From: Algoriphagus sp.
GTDB lineage: Bacteria > Bacteroidota > Bacteroidia > Cytophagales > Cyclobacteriaceae
DNA: 64,000 nucleotides
Assembly (NCBI RefSeq): GCF_013373065.1
Contig: NZ_JABXIN010000014.1
Span: 37,656-101,655 of the forward strand
Direction of reading: 5' to 3'
Shown: one piece after another, positions 18,800 to 27,845 of the stretch
How the letters are laid out: each line of letters starts with the position of its first letter
Position numbering within the stretch: the stretch's first letter is position 1
Notes under the pieces: model-generated
Told to the model about the DNA's origin: nothing
The model's database searches: none
The model's input: the letters and a program-made list of their open reading frames with translations, nothing else
Translations under genes and position numbers: made by a program

Positions 18800-19759
18800 A
18801 TGATACTCACCTACTTTTTCCTTTTTCTATTGATTGGATTGCTCTATTACCGTCTTGCCTTGAGATTTGAAATAGTGGATCGTCCTAACTCTAGATCTTC
18901 CCATTCCAAAGTAACTGTCAGGGGAGGAGGGATTATTTTTCCGATTGCAGCACTGATTTGGTGGGGGGCTTTGGAATTCCAGAATACACTAATGATTCTG
19001 GGTTTGGTGATTGTTTCAGTAGTTAGTTTCTGGGATGATATCCAGTCGCTTTCTAGGAAAGTCCGATTTTTAATGCAGTTTATTGCCATGTCCTTAGCCT
19101 TTTATGACTTGGATCTATTTAGTCAAGTTGATTGGTATTTCTTGCCGATTTTTTACTTCATCGCTTTAGGCATTATCAATGCTATCAATTTTATGGATGG
19201 AATTAATGGGATATCGGGCTTATATGGTTTGGTCTTTTTTGGGTCTCTTCTCGCTGTTAATACCTACTTGCCTATTTTTCAAAATGAACTGATTCAATAT
19301 GAAATTCTTGCTCTATGTGTGTTCCTTCTTTTTAACCTGCGAAAAAGAGCACTGATGTTTGCCGGTGATGTTGGTAGTATCAGCTTGGCATATCTAATTA
19401 TTTACTTCCTTACACGGTGGTACCTGGAAGTAGGTGAATGGTCTATTATCCTTTTCCTTTTAATTTATGGAGTAGACGTGGTGATGACCATGGCTCGTAG
19501 AATCCGAAAAGGCGAAAAGTTATCTGAACCTCACCGGACTCATTTGTATCAAATTCTTGCCAATGAATACAAAAAGAGTCATGTGATTGTTTCCATTGGA
19601 TACGCTGCACTTCAGGCTTTGGTCAATTTCATTTTTTTTATCAACACAAAAAATTACCCTTCTCCATTAATTTCCAGTTTACTACTAGTAGGTACAGGAA
19701 TAGCCTACTTTCTCTTTAGAAATTGGATTTCATCAAAAGTCAATGTAAAAGAGCCATAA
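18800..19759 (+). CDS. Undecaprenyl-phosphate HexNAc-1-phosphate transferase (WecA/WbpL-like)
   Basis: A 319-residue polytopic polyprenyl-phosphate sugar-1-phosphate transferase of the MraY/WecA superfamily, which starts lipid-linked glycan synthesis on the cytoplasmic face. Motifs in order are VRGGGIIFP (about residues 34-42), the FWDDIQSLSRKVRF aspartate pair near 77, NAINFMDGINGISG near 129, FAGDVGSISLAYL near 190, and EPHRTHLYQIL near 245, the last typical of the WbpL/WecA branch rather than MraY. The ATG at 18800 gives the normal N-terminus. It is the only initiating transferase recognised here, so it may prime several of the glycans encoded around it. Confidence 0.92.
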   Translation: MILTYFFLFLLIGLLYYRLALRFEIVDRPNSRSSHSKVTVRGGGIIFPIAALIWWGALEFQNTLMILGLVIVSVVSFWDDIQSLSRKVRFLMQFIAMSLAFYDLDLFSQVDWYFLPIFYFIALGIINAINFMDGINGISGLYGLVFFGSLLAVNTYLPIFQNELIQYEILALCVFLLFNLRKRALMFAGDVGSISLAYLIIYFLTRWYLEVGEWSIILFLLIYGVDVVMTMARRIRKGEKLSEPHRTHLYQILANEYKKSHVIVSIGYAALQALVNFIFFINTKNYPSPLISSLLLVGTGIAYFLFRNWISSKVNVKEP

Positions 19760-19763
19760 TAAG

Positions 19764-19792
19764 AAAATGCCCGAGGAAACCCCGGACATTTT
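19764..19792 (+). terminator. Imperfect hairpin terminator after the WecA-like gene
   Basis: A 13-bp stem with two mismatches (AAAATGCCCGAGG against CCCCGGACATTTT, three-base loop) starts 5 bp after the stop codon. It ends in TTTTCG rather than a long T tract, so termination strength is uncertain. Confidence 0.6.
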
Positions 19793-20209
19793 CGTAGGCA
19801 TAGCCTGATTAAAACTTAACACATGGTAAATTTCGGAATAAAAAAAGCACCAAAACATCCCCAAAAATGGGTATTTTTTGCGTATAATAAAATCTTAATA
19901 ATTAGAAATAATTAGTTTAAGAGTGCTTTTGCCTTAAATTTTACTTTTCCTCTTTTTTGATTTTTGTTTCCGTAATGGAACGAAAATCTCCAATAGGGCT
20001 ATCCGTTTCCTCCTGTTTTCAATAGATTTTTTTTCAGAGACACATTTCCCCCACCGCTCATAAAAATTTTAAGATTCTTTGATAAACTATCTAAGGGTTT
20101 TGGTCTTTCATTTGCCACTTAATCAATGCTTTTTATTTACTTTGTTGAGAAATTCAAAGCAAATGAATTCATCGAACAACCTTTCAAATAATTAACTCAA
20201 CCCTAAACA
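19793..20209. other. Intergenic region upstream of the exported-protein operon
   Basis: About 400 bp of AT-rich DNA without a gene. It contains GGGTATTTTTTGCG at 19869-19882, preceded by CCCC, forming an imperfect dyad; a near-identical motif lies at 24769, so the two bracket the operon. A weak promoter candidate lies at 20111-20144. Confidence 0.45.
20111..20144 (+). promoter_or_regulatory. Possible Bacteroidota-type promoter for the lipoprotein/LRR operon
   Basis: TTTG at 20111-20114 and TACTTTG at 20138-20144 resemble the -33 (TTTG) and -7 (TAnnTTTG, here one base short) elements, about 65 bp before the lipoprotein ATG. The match is imperfect and was found by eye only. Confidence 0.3.
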
Positions 20210-20680
20210 ATGAAAGTAAAATCAATCACCTCCTCGCTGAGTCGCTCTTTGTTTTTGGCATCTGTTTTTGTACTTGCCATGGGAGCCTGCAAATCAAAAA
20301 AGAAAGCTGTTCAACCTGAGCCGGAACCAGCTCCTATTGAGCGTGTAGAAGAAAAGCCTGCTCCTCAACCCCCTGCTCCTACAGCAGAAGAAGTAGCTGT
20401 CGAAAAACTTGAAAATGCCTTCAATTCTGTAGCTGCTTCAGGAAACACTGCTATTGCGAATCAATCTATTGAACAGACTTTGGCGATGTTCTCCAATCAG
20501 GATACTCCTGTTTTGATTGTGATTCACGAAGAAAATGGAATCAAGGATTACGATGAGCCTACTACGATTCGGAAGTATCTTGAATACTTGAAGGACACCA
20601 AAAAGAACCTGAATTTCATCAGTGATATCCGCTTGGATGCAAATGGAAAAGTTTCCGAGCTTGAGTTAAGAAGAAAGTAA
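20210..20680 (+). CDS. Proline-rich lipoprotein of unknown function
   Basis: A 156-residue predicted lipoprotein. The signal peptide ends in the lipobox LAMGAC, so Cys27 would be lipidated; KSKKK follows. A Pro/Glu-rich linker (about residues 35-57) leads to a small globular domain of about 95 residues. That domain has a pattern (MFSNQDTPVLIVI, then TIRKYLEYLKDTKKN and a final beta strand) that I think recurs in the downstream proteins of this operon. The stop is 23 bp before the next gene. Function unknown; probably an envelope component acting with the following three products. Confidence 0.8.
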   Translation: MKVKSITSSLSRSLFLASVFVLAMGACKSKKKAVQPEPEPAPIERVEEKPAPQPPAPTAEEVAVEKLENAFNSVAASGNTAIANQSIEQTLAMFSNQDTPVLIVIHEENGIKDYDEPTTIRKYLEYLKDTKKNLNFISDIRLDANGKVSELELRRK

Positions 20681-20703
20681 TCACCGTTAGAACCTTAAAA
20701 AAA

Positions 20704-21282
20704 ATGAAAAATACCTTTATCCTTTTTCTTGGACTCTTTCTAGTAAGCTCCTTTTCTGCCATGGCTCAATCGGAGACTATCAGTCCAGCAAGAAAACAAG
20801 CGATTGACTCCTTGGCACTTGAGAAAGTAAAAGACTTAAGTAAATATATCGCCATCATTGGCAGCAAAGACACTCAGTTTTCTGAGGCAAACCGTGTTAT
20901 GGACCGGGCTGAAGAGCTCTTTGCTCCTGGTGCAGAAATGGGTGTTTCAAGCATTAATTCTCCCGAAATTGCATACTACAAAGTCAGAAGATACTTCGAG
21001 CGTCTGATGGCTCTTAATTATGATCGGGTGAATATCACCTGGTATGACATTCAGTATATCTCTGATTTGGAGCGTCAGCCTGATGGTCGTTATGTAGGAG
21101 TGATTACCATTTTCCAGCGTTTCGAAGGAACATCCATCGAAACAGGAATGAACTACAAAGACACCACCAAAAAAGACATCACTATTTACGTAGAGAAAAA
21201 GCAGACTCAAATCGCTGGTCGTACCATCGAATTTTGGGATGTAATGCTCGGTGATGTGCGAGTGACTGAAACATCCGCATGA
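20704..21282 (+). CDS. Secreted protein of unknown function (small NTF2-like or related fold)
   Basis: A 192-residue protein with a clear signal peptide (cleavage expected after AMA, before Gln22). The mature part has IIGSKDTQFSEANRVMDRAE, then YYKVRRYFERLMAL, then beta-rich segments (VGVITIFQRFEG, DITIYVEKK). A similar layout (IGAQDTP, then an acidic segment, then AYLKDIEFFY) occurs at the N-terminus of the LRR protein, suggesting a shared domain. The stop overlaps the next ATG (ATGA). No enzyme motif is visible. Confidence 0.78.
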   Translation: MKNTFILFLGLFLVSSFSAMAQSETISPARKQAIDSLALEKVKDLSKYIAIIGSKDTQFSEANRVMDRAEELFAPGAEMGVSSINSPEIAYYKVRRYFERLMALNYDRVNITWYDIQYISDLERQPDGRYVGVITIFQRFEGTSIETGMNYKDTTKKDITIYVEKKQTQIAGRTIEFWDVMLGDVRVTETSA

Positions 21283-22118
21283 GATTAACCCTGATTATTT
21301 TTGCGGTTTTTATCGCAAGCATTTCGATTGTTTCCGCCCAGGGCATAGGCTCTGGCGGAACAATCAAAGATGATGGTCGCTTCGCCGCCTCGACCAAACA
21401 ACTCAATCAATTTTTTCGGCGCTTCAATGCAGAGGAGTCAATTGACGGGAATACCCGATTCTATCCAGGAGACTCTCTCTATCACAACCAAGCTTTACGT
21501 AAAGGATTCATCCAGGTCTTGTTCGATAACCAGACGAGTGGAATTAGTCCAGCGCTAAAAATTCAATTTGCCGATCAAGTCCTTTCTGAGGTATACCCTC
21601 AATACCTGAGTTTTCATCAAGAAGGTTGGTTTGCGGAAGTAAAAGCAGAGTTTTTCTTTCAGGGGAAACGCGAAAGTGCTACCCTCATCCTAAAAATCCA
21701 ACCTCAAGGGTTGGGCTACGAATGGGTTATAGATGCAGTGGATTTTGGCCCGTTTCGTAACCTTTTTGATAAGCCAGTCGGTGATGAAAAGGATTTTCTT
21801 CATCCTCTTTCCCATGAATTGGGTTTCATGAACCTAAGAAGGGCTTTTCAGGATTCTGAACTTCCGGAAGCCTTTACACGAAGCTCATTTTCCCCCGATT
21901 ATTTGACCATTTTTCTCTATGAAATGAAAAAAGGAAATTTACGTTTTGATACCGTCAGTGATGTCCGTTTTCACTTCTTCCAAATTGATGGCTGGTATTT
22001 CGAAGTGGCTCAATTCAATCGGCCAGGATTTAATACAGGTTGGCTGATTTCAAGTCTGGTAAGGCTGAACCCAGGAGATAAAGAAATGCTTCAAAAATTC
22101 ATTTATGGCGAGAATTAA
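21279..22118 (+). CDS. Secreted protein of unknown function
   Basis: A 279-residue protein with an N-terminal signal peptide ending VSAQG (cleavage after Ala20). The mature region is rich in aromatic residues and predicted beta strands (GWFAEVKAEFFFQGKRESAT, DVRFHFFQIDGWYFEVAQF). It is not recognised as a known family. It overlaps the upstream gene by 4 bp and the downstream LRR gene by 14 bp, so all three are translated from one message and probably work together in the envelope. Confidence 0.75.
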   Translation: MRLTLIIFAVFIASISIVSAQGIGSGGTIKDDGRFAASTKQLNQFFRRFNAEESIDGNTRFYPGDSLYHNQALRKGFIQVLFDNQTSGISPALKIQFADQVLSEVYPQYLSFHQEGWFAEVKAEFFFQGKRESATLILKIQPQGLGYEWVIDAVDFGPFRNLFDKPVGDEKDFLHPLSHELGFMNLRRAFQDSELPEAFTRSSFSPDYLTIFLYEMKKGNLRFDTVSDVRFHFFQIDGWYFEVAQFNRPGFNTGWLISSLVRLNPGDKEMLQKFIYGEN

Positions 22119-24555
22119 ATCCCTATTTGTTCTAATCGCTATTTTCTTCACAATCCAGGTAGGCATTGCCCAAACAATAAAAGGATACTCTGAAGAAGAA
22201 GTCAAATCATACACTTCCCGTGTGGAAGATCAAATCCGTTTTTTAGAATACTTGCTCAATACCATTGGAGCTCAGGATACACCTACTCGAGATAAAGATG
22301 TCATTATTCGGGAGAGCTATTTGAAAATTTTTCGGGATGGAACCGTTCAGGTAGAAGATGATTTGCTTTTGGACCGGAAGGTAGTTATCAATAAAGACAT
22401 CACGGCCTATCTAAAAGACATTGAATTCTTTTATCAAAATGTGGCCTTTCAATTCAAAATCCGGGATGTGAAACCAGGACAAAAGGAAAATGGAGAGGTA
22501 TTCTTTGTTGTTTCTTTGGACCGGTCTATTGAAGCAACGGGGAAGGATGGAGTGAAAGTAACGGATACCAAGCCGCGATTTGTGGAGGTCAATTTGGATG
22601 ATCAATCCGATGAATTAAAGATTGTCAGTATTTACACCACCAAACTTAGCCGAGATGAAGAATTGTTGGAGTGGTGGGAAATCTTGGATCCTCATTGGAA
22701 GAATTTCTTTAGAGGAGAATTTTCATTGGAGGAGACGGATTCCATCAATTTGGATTTGTTGTATCGTTTTGTTTCTATCGATTCCTTGGATCTATCCGGT
22801 ACGGATTCCTTGTTGGACTTGAGTCCTTTAGAGTCACTTCGAGACCTTCGCTATGTGGATTTGAGCAATACCCGAATCATGGACTTAGGACCTATATCCA
22901 ATGTTACTTTTTTGGAATACTTAGACGTTTCAAATACACCAACAGCTGATATTCAGTTTATTAAATACTCTGATCGCTTGCAAAGCTTGGATCTTTCCGG
23001 AACGCAGATTCAGGAAATTGATGAACTTCAAAATTTGAAATCACTCAAAACTTTGAAGTTGGTGAATACGCCAATCCTAAGCTATCAGGTACTCAATGAA
23101 TTCGATTCTTTGGAAACCTTGGACTTGACCGAAAGTGGCTTTAATAATGCAGAAAATATCCAAAATCTAAAGAATCTGAAGCAGTTGACTTTAAAAAGAA
23201 ATTACCTGATTAATTTCTCCAATTTAAGTCAGCTTCAATCTTTAACCTATTTGGATCTCTCCCAAACCAATATTCAGGATTTGAGTCCGTTAGTAGGCTT
23301 AGATCGATTGGAAACGGTGGATATTACTGGGACAGAAGTGGCTGATATTTCTGGTCTTAATGGAAAACCAACCTTAAGAAAAGTGCTGGCAGATGAGACC
23401 AAATTATCCATTTCTTCCGCTGACAATTTCTCCCGAGCCAATCCACAGGTCCTCTTAATTCACCATGTGAAAGATTTGGAAAGTTGGTGGGCAGCTTTAT
23501 CGGATGCTTGGAAAAATGCGCTTCGAAAGGCCAATCCGGAAATTCAAGGAGATTCACCTCATATTGAGATTTTAACATCTACCATAGGTTTGGAAAAACT
23601 GGATTTGTCAGATATGAATATCCAAACCTTGAAACCGGTTACTCGATTCGTGAAATTGCATGAAATTGATTTTTCGGATAATCCACTTTCTGATCTTTTG
23701 CCTCTTTCCGAAGTTAAAACGCTGGTTAAAATCCAAGCAACAAATACGCAGGTTCGGGATTTGAACCCCTTGTCAGATCAAGAATCATTGGAGGTTTTGA
23801 ATTTTTCTGGAAGTCCAATTGAAAGCATTCTCCCTGCGGTTGGTCTGTCTTCACTTTCTTACCTCAATGTAGATGGAGGTGACTTTCTCAAAGAAGAGGT
23901 TCCGGAATTTTTATTGAAAAAACCGGATATAACCTTGATTTATCGAATCAATGAATTGGATCAATGGTGGGGAGGGCTATCCCAATCTTGGAAGGAACTG
24001 TTGAGGAGACAATACAGCCTACCGGAAAATCCATCTACTGAACAGCTCCATAATTTGACAGGCTTGGCTGCCTTGAATTTTGAGCGGGTTTCCATTCAGG
24101 ATCTTGTTCCGCTAAAGGCATTTGTCAACCTTCGAAAGCTAGCCGTTTTTGATTCGCCGCTTACTGATATTTCGGCAATTGCAGATATGAAATTGCTGGA
24201 AGATTTGCGCCTTTCGCAAATGCCTGTGGTTGATTTTACACCAATTGGAGGTTTGTTTCAATTGCAAAAACTCGATCTTTCCAATACAGGAATTGAAGAT
24301 TTGACTGCCTTGTCGTCTTTGTTGGAACTACGGGTTTTGAATATCTCCGGGACGAATTTGAAAAGCTTGAAAGGACTTGAAAATTTGGTAAGATTGGAAG
24401 AATTGGATGTGGCAAGTACCAACCTCCGATCCTTGAGACCGATTGAAGGTTTGGAAAACTTGAAAAAACTATCCTGTTTCAATACTCGATTGCCTAGTCG
24501 CACCGTGGACCGTTTCAAAGAAATCAATCCAAATTGTGAGGTACGCTATTATTGA
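22105..24555 (+). CDS. Exported leucine-rich-repeat protein with three Trp-rich modules
   Basis: An 816-residue protein with a signal peptide (cleavage near VGIAQ). Residues about 25-185 form a non-LRR domain resembling that of the gene at 20704. The rest is short LRRs of the SDS22/internalin kind (LxxLxxLDLSxTxIxDLxPL). Three times a block of repeats is preceded by a helix of the form WWxxLxxxWKxxxR, near residues 190 (EWWEILDPHWKNFF), 460 (SWWAALSDAWKNALR) and 620 (QWWGGLSQSWKELLR). It ends at a normal repeat (NCEVRYY) without a sorting domain. A role in protein binding at the surface or periplasm is likely; no ligand can be inferred. Confidence 0.88.
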   Translation: MARIKSLFVLIAIFFTIQVGIAQTIKGYSEEEVKSYTSRVEDQIRFLEYLLNTIGAQDTPTRDKDVIIRESYLKIFRDGTVQVEDDLLLDRKVVINKDITAYLKDIEFFYQNVAFQFKIRDVKPGQKENGEVFFVVSLDRSIEATGKDGVKVTDTKPRFVEVNLDDQSDELKIVSIYTTKLSRDEELLEWWEILDPHWKNFFRGEFSLEETDSINLDLLYRFVSIDSLDLSGTDSLLDLSPLESLRDLRYVDLSNTRIMDLGPISNVTFLEYLDVSNTPTADIQFIKYSDRLQSLDLSGTQIQEIDELQNLKSLKTLKLVNTPILSYQVLNEFDSLETLDLTESGFNNAENIQNLKNLKQLTLKRNYLINFSNLSQLQSLTYLDLSQTNIQDLSPLVGLDRLETVDITGTEVADISGLNGKPTLRKVLADETKLSISSADNFSRANPQVLLIHHVKDLESWWAALSDAWKNALRKANPEIQGDSPHIEILTSTIGLEKLDLSDMNIQTLKPVTRFVKLHEIDFSDNPLSDLLPLSEVKTLVKIQATNTQVRDLNPLSDQESLEVLNFSGSPIESILPAVGLSSLSYLNVDGGDFLKEEVPEFLLKKPDITLIYRINELDQWWGGLSQSWKELLRRQYSLPENPSTEQLHNLTGLAALNFERVSIQDLVPLKAFVNLRKLAVFDSPLTDISAIADMKLLEDLRLSQMPVVDFTPIGGLFQLQKLDLSNTGIEDLTALSSLLELRVLNISGTNLKSLKGLENLVRLEELDVASTNLRSLRPIEGLENLKKLSCFNTRLPSRTVDRFKEINPNCEVRYY

Positions 24556-24574
24556 TTGCGATCCGAGGAATAAA

Positions 24575-24608
24575 AAAAAGAGCCGGATTTTTCAATCTGG
24601 CTCTTTTT
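24575..24608 (+). terminator. Strong rho-independent terminator of the LRR operon
   Basis: A 14-bp stem with one G-T wobble (AAAAAGAGCC ... GGCTCTTTTT) and a six-base loop ends in TTTTT, 20 bp after the LRR stop codon. This is the clearest terminator in the window and marks the end of the exported-protein operon. Confidence 0.85.
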
Positions 24609-24981
24609 CCAAGTTAGACTTCCAAATTTTTTGAATTCGGAAAAAAAGGGGTCAAAAAGTTTTAGAAAAAGTCCCTTTTGTATTTCTCGAAAACAATCAT
24701 GAGAAAAGTTGCTTAATCACCCTATATCAAAGGTAAAATCTTCTACCGAGAAAAAAATACCATAAACAGGGTATTTTTTGAGAGTAAGAGACAAAAGTTT
24801 TCCACAATTTTTAATCTTTCCTTTATTTAATATGATTTTTTCAAGCAGGTTCTGGTGAAGGAGTTGTTAAAATCTTTCTTGATAATCAGATTTCGGAGTA
24901 TTTCTTCCTTAAAAGAGATGTGAGCCGAGAAATTTTTCTCCTGTTTCAAAAGCCTTTCTTATTTTTAGGTCAACGCACTTC
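24609..24981. other. Intergenic region with hairpin before the amino-sugar module
   Basis: About 370 bp without a gene. A perfect 10-bp stem (AAAAAATACC/GGTATTTTTT, loop of eight) lies at 24752-24779. It could terminate transcription or act as a regulator dyad; its right half matches the motif at 19869. The remainder is AT-rich, and no certain promoter was fixed. Confidence 0.5.
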
Positions 24982-25923
24982 ATGGAAAACTCACCTCATA
25001 TATCTATTGTCATTCCAGTCTATTTTGGTGACGAAACCTTGGGAGAATTGACCCTTCGGATTCATCAGGTGATGGATCAAATGGGTAAATCTTTTGAGCT
25101 GATTTTGGTGGATGATGACAGCCCCGATCAATCCTGGTCAAGAATCGAACAATTGGCGAGGGAGTATCCTTCTTTAAAAGGAATTAAACTCTCCCGGAAT
25201 TTTGGGCAGCACTATGCTATCACCGCTGGTCTGGACCAGGCAAAGGGGGAATGGATGGTGGTCATGGATTGTGATTTACAGGATAGTCCGGAAGACATTC
25301 CTTGGCTTTATCAAAAGGCTCAAGAAGGATTTGATGTTGTACTTGGGAGACGAATCAATCGTCAAGATTCCTTTTTTCGAAAATTAGGATCCAAACTATT
25401 CTATCGTACGCTTTCATACCTCACAGGCTCAGAACAAGATGAAACGGTAGCCAATTTCGGAATGTATCATAGGCGAGTCATTCAGGAAGTAATCAATATG
25501 AGAGAGTCCATTCGCTATTTTCCGACCATGATCAAATGGGTAGGTTTTCGACAAATAGCTATACCAGTTACCCATCAGGGAAATTCAGAACGGAAAAGCT
25601 CCTATCACCCCAAAAAGTTATTTAACCTGGCTTTGGATATCATGCTCGCTTACAGTGATAAACCTATCCGCATGACAGTCAAATTAGGGGTTTTGATTGC
25701 ATTAACAGGTTTTTTGTTTGCGCTATATACTTTAATCAGATATTGGCAGGGAGAAATAATCGTGGCAGGGTATGCAAGTTTGATCATTTCGATTTGGGTT
25801 TTAGCTGGTATCGTCTTAATTACCTTGGGAATGGTAGGGCTATATGTTGGAAAAACCTTTGAGGGTGTGAAGGGGAGACCTATTTATATTATTGAGAAAA
25901 AAGTAAATGGGGAAAAGCAATAA
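24982..25923 (+). CDS. Polyprenyl-phosphate glycosyltransferase, GT2 (GtrB/ArnC-like)
   Basis: A 313-residue GT2 with the catalytic domain first (HISIVIPVYFGD, LVDDDSPDQSW, and the metal-binding DCDLQD near residue 93). Two C-terminal membrane helices (about 232-255 and 267-290) follow. This layout is that of GtrB, ArnC and related enzymes, which charge undecaprenyl phosphate with a sugar for later use by GT-C enzymes on the periplasmic side. Several GT-C-like proteins lie 2-9 kb downstream, a plausible partnership. It overlaps the next gene by 17 bp. Confidence 0.9.
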   Translation: MENSPHISIVIPVYFGDETLGELTLRIHQVMDQMGKSFELILVDDDSPDQSWSRIEQLAREYPSLKGIKLSRNFGQHYAITAGLDQAKGEWMVVMDCDLQDSPEDIPWLYQKAQEGFDVVLGRRINRQDSFFRKLGSKLFYRTLSYLTGSEQDETVANFGMYHRRVIQEVINMRESIRYFPTMIKWVGFRQIAIPVTHQGNSERKSSYHPKKLFNLALDIMLAYSDKPIRMTVKLGVLIALTGFLFALYTLIRYWQGEIIVAGYASLIISIWVLAGIVLITLGMVGLYVGKTFEGVKGRPIYIIEKKVNGEKQ

Positions 25924-26605
25924 TTCCATTCAAAAGCTTTCCTTTGATTCTGAGCTTTTCGGCTATCCGGTTGGAAAGGTTAGGTGGAATTCTTCGATGA
26001 CCGAAGAAGAATTTTTAATCGAAGCAAAGGATTATCAGTTGGTCTATATCCTTTCCGAAAAACCAATTCAATTTTCAAGCACCCAGATTCTTCCAGTCGA
26101 TATAAAAATCCTATTTGAAAAGGAGTTAAGCGAAAACTGGAACGAAGAAGAGGTGGTTCCAATCCAGAAGTTTAGAGATCGAACGGCTGAACGGTCAATT
26201 CATGATTCACTTCTTTTTTTGGGTTTGGAAAGCGGAAAATTTTCAAGGTTTAATTTAGATCCGAGACTTACTTCAAAGGAATTTGAAAAGCTCTATGAGT
26301 TATGGATTGAAAAAGCACTTGACTCGGGAAATATTTTAGTAGCTCCTGATCTTGCAGGAATGGTGACGTTTGAGGAAAAAGAGAATTTTGCAGAGATTGG
26401 ACTGGTTGCTGTACATCCTAATCACCGAAGAAAATCCTGGGGAAGAAAGTTAATTCAGGCAGTAGAATTGGAAATATTTAATAGGGGAATTTCCAAACTA
26501 AAAATACCTACCCAACAGTCCAATATACCAGCCATGAATTTGTATGAGCATATAGGTTATTCTATTGCTGAAAAAATCTGGGTTTACCATTTTTGGAGAA
26601 ACTAG
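25907..26605 (+). CDS. GNAT acetyltransferase, WecD-like
   Basis: A 232-residue protein with an N-terminal segment beginning with a phenylalanine- and glycine-containing strand (DSELFGYPVGKV), as in WecD-type N-acetyltransferases. The C-terminal GNAT core has FAEIGLVAVHPNHRRKSWGRKL (the acetyl-CoA site, near residues 163-184) and NIPAMNLYEHIGY near 205. WecD acetylates the 4-amino group of dTDP-4-amino-4,6-dideoxygalactose, and the next gene is a WecE-type aminotransferase, so this pairing is likely functional. The glycine loop reads RKSWGR rather than the canonical QxxGxG. Confidence 0.85.
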   Translation: MGKSNNSIQKLSFDSELFGYPVGKVRWNSSMTEEEFLIEAKDYQLVYILSEKPIQFSSTQILPVDIKILFEKELSENWNEEEVVPIQKFRDRTAERSIHDSLLFLGLESGKFSRFNLDPRLTSKEFEKLYELWIEKALDSGNILVAPDLAGMVTFEEKENFAEIGLVAVHPNHRRKSWGRKLIQAVELEIFNRGISKLKIPTQQSNIPAMNLYEHIGYSIAEKIWVYHFWRN

Positions 26606-26675
26606 CGGCGGCTAAGAAAAGGGATGTTTGATCCATTTTTTTAACTTGTCCAATCGTTTTGATTTCCTTTCGCTC

Positions 26676-27845
26676 ATGAGGTCCTTTCCAAATTCCCCTC
26701 TTAAAATCCCATTTAATAAACCCTATCTCACGGGAAAGGAATTCGTGAATATCCAAGATGCTGCTGAAAACTTGGGAAAGCTTTCCGGAAATGGATTTTA
26801 CTCAAGGCAATGCCAAGAGTTTTTCCAGAATCGGTATGGTTTCCATCGTTGTTTTTTGACTACATCCTGTACCGATGCTCTTGAAATGGCGGCTTTGCTA
26901 TTGGAAATTCAGGAAGGAGATGAGGTTATTGTGCCTTCCTTCACTTTTGTTTCCACCGCTAATGCATTTGCTTTGCGAGGTGCCAAACTGGTTTTCGTGG
27001 ATAGTCAGGAGGACTTTCCCAATCTTGATGTGAACACGATCGAACCACTCATCACCTCAAAAACCAAAGCAATTGTGCTAGTACATTATGCAGGTGTTTC
27101 CTGCGAAATTGGTCAGCTCAAAAAATTGGCGGATAAGTACAAGATTTTCTTGGTGGAAGATGCCGCACAGGCGATTGAGAGTTTTGAAGGGGGGAGAGCA
27201 TTAGGGAGTTTTGGGCAATTGGCAACTTTTAGCTTCCACGAAACCAAAAACATCCATTGTGGAGAAGGAGGGATGTTGGTGGTCAATGATCCGAACTTGG
27301 AAAAACGTGCCGAAATCATTTGGGAAAAGGGTACCGATCGGACCGCTTTCTTTCGGGGAGAAAGTGATAAATACGGTTGGAAAGATTTGGGGAGCAGTTT
27401 TTTGCTTTCTGAGCTCAATGCAGCTTTTTTATGGGGCCAATTAGAAAATTTAGATGCTATCCAAGAAAGGCGAAAACAAATTTGGGAAGATTATCAGGGA
27501 TGGTTTTCCGGATTAAAAAAGGAACCAAGCGTGCTTCAAAAAACCTATTTAGAGATTTTGGAGCAAGCTTTACAGGGGTTAGGGGAAATAGAATTTCAAA
27601 CCCAACCCGGAAATTACCATCTTTTTTACCTGCTTTTTGAAAATGCTAATCTTCGACAACAATACATAGGCCGATTGAGGCAAAATGGAATATTGGCTGT
27701 TTTTCATTACCAAAGCCTGCATAAAAGCGAGTTTATACAAAAACACCAACCCGAACAGTTTGTCCGAACTTTTCCCAATTCTGACCGCTTTTCTGATTTC
27801 CTTCTTCGGCTACCTTTGTTTTACGAACTACCGGATCTTACGTAA
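26676..27845 (+). CDS. wecE: dTDP-4-amino-4,6-dideoxygalactose transaminase (WecE-like)
   Basis: A 389-residue PLP-dependent DegT/DnrJ/EryC1/StrS aminotransferase. The ATG at 26676 is preferred over the TTG 48 bp upstream, because family members start just before IPFNKPYLTGKE. Motifs are the TTSCTDALEMAALLLE phosphate loop, PSFTFVSTANAFALRGA, VEDAAQAIES (the aspartate holding the PLP nitrogen), and SFHETKNIHCGEGG with the Schiff-base lysine near residue 191. It makes the 4-amino sugar nucleotide that the upstream WecD-like enzyme would acetylate. The keto-sugar precursor genes (RmlA/RmlB) are not in the window. Confidence 0.92.
   Translation: MRSFPNSPLKIPFNKPYLTGKEFVNIQDAAENLGKLSGNGFYSRQCQEFFQNRYGFHRCFLTTSCTDALEMAALLLEIQEGDEVIVPSFTFVSTANAFALRGAKLVFVDSQEDFPNLDVNTIEPLITSKTKAIVLVHYAGVSCEIGQLKKLADKYKIFLVEDAAQAIESFEGGRALGSFGQLATFSFHETKNIHCGEGGMLVVNDPNLEKRAEIIWEKGTDRTAFFRGESDKYGWKDLGSSFLLSELNAAFLWGQLENLDAIQERRKQIWEDYQGWFSGLKKEPSVLQKTYLEILEQALQGLGEIEFQTQPGNYHLFYLLFENANLRQQYIGRLRQNGILAVFHYQSLHKSEFIQKHQPEQFVRTFPNSDRFSDFLLRLPLFYELPDLT

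Noticed and set aside
26628..26675. TTG at 26628 as the start of the WecE-like enzyme
   Set aside because: The extra 16 residues have no counterpart in the family, which starts shortly before IPFNKPYL; ATG 26676 fits.
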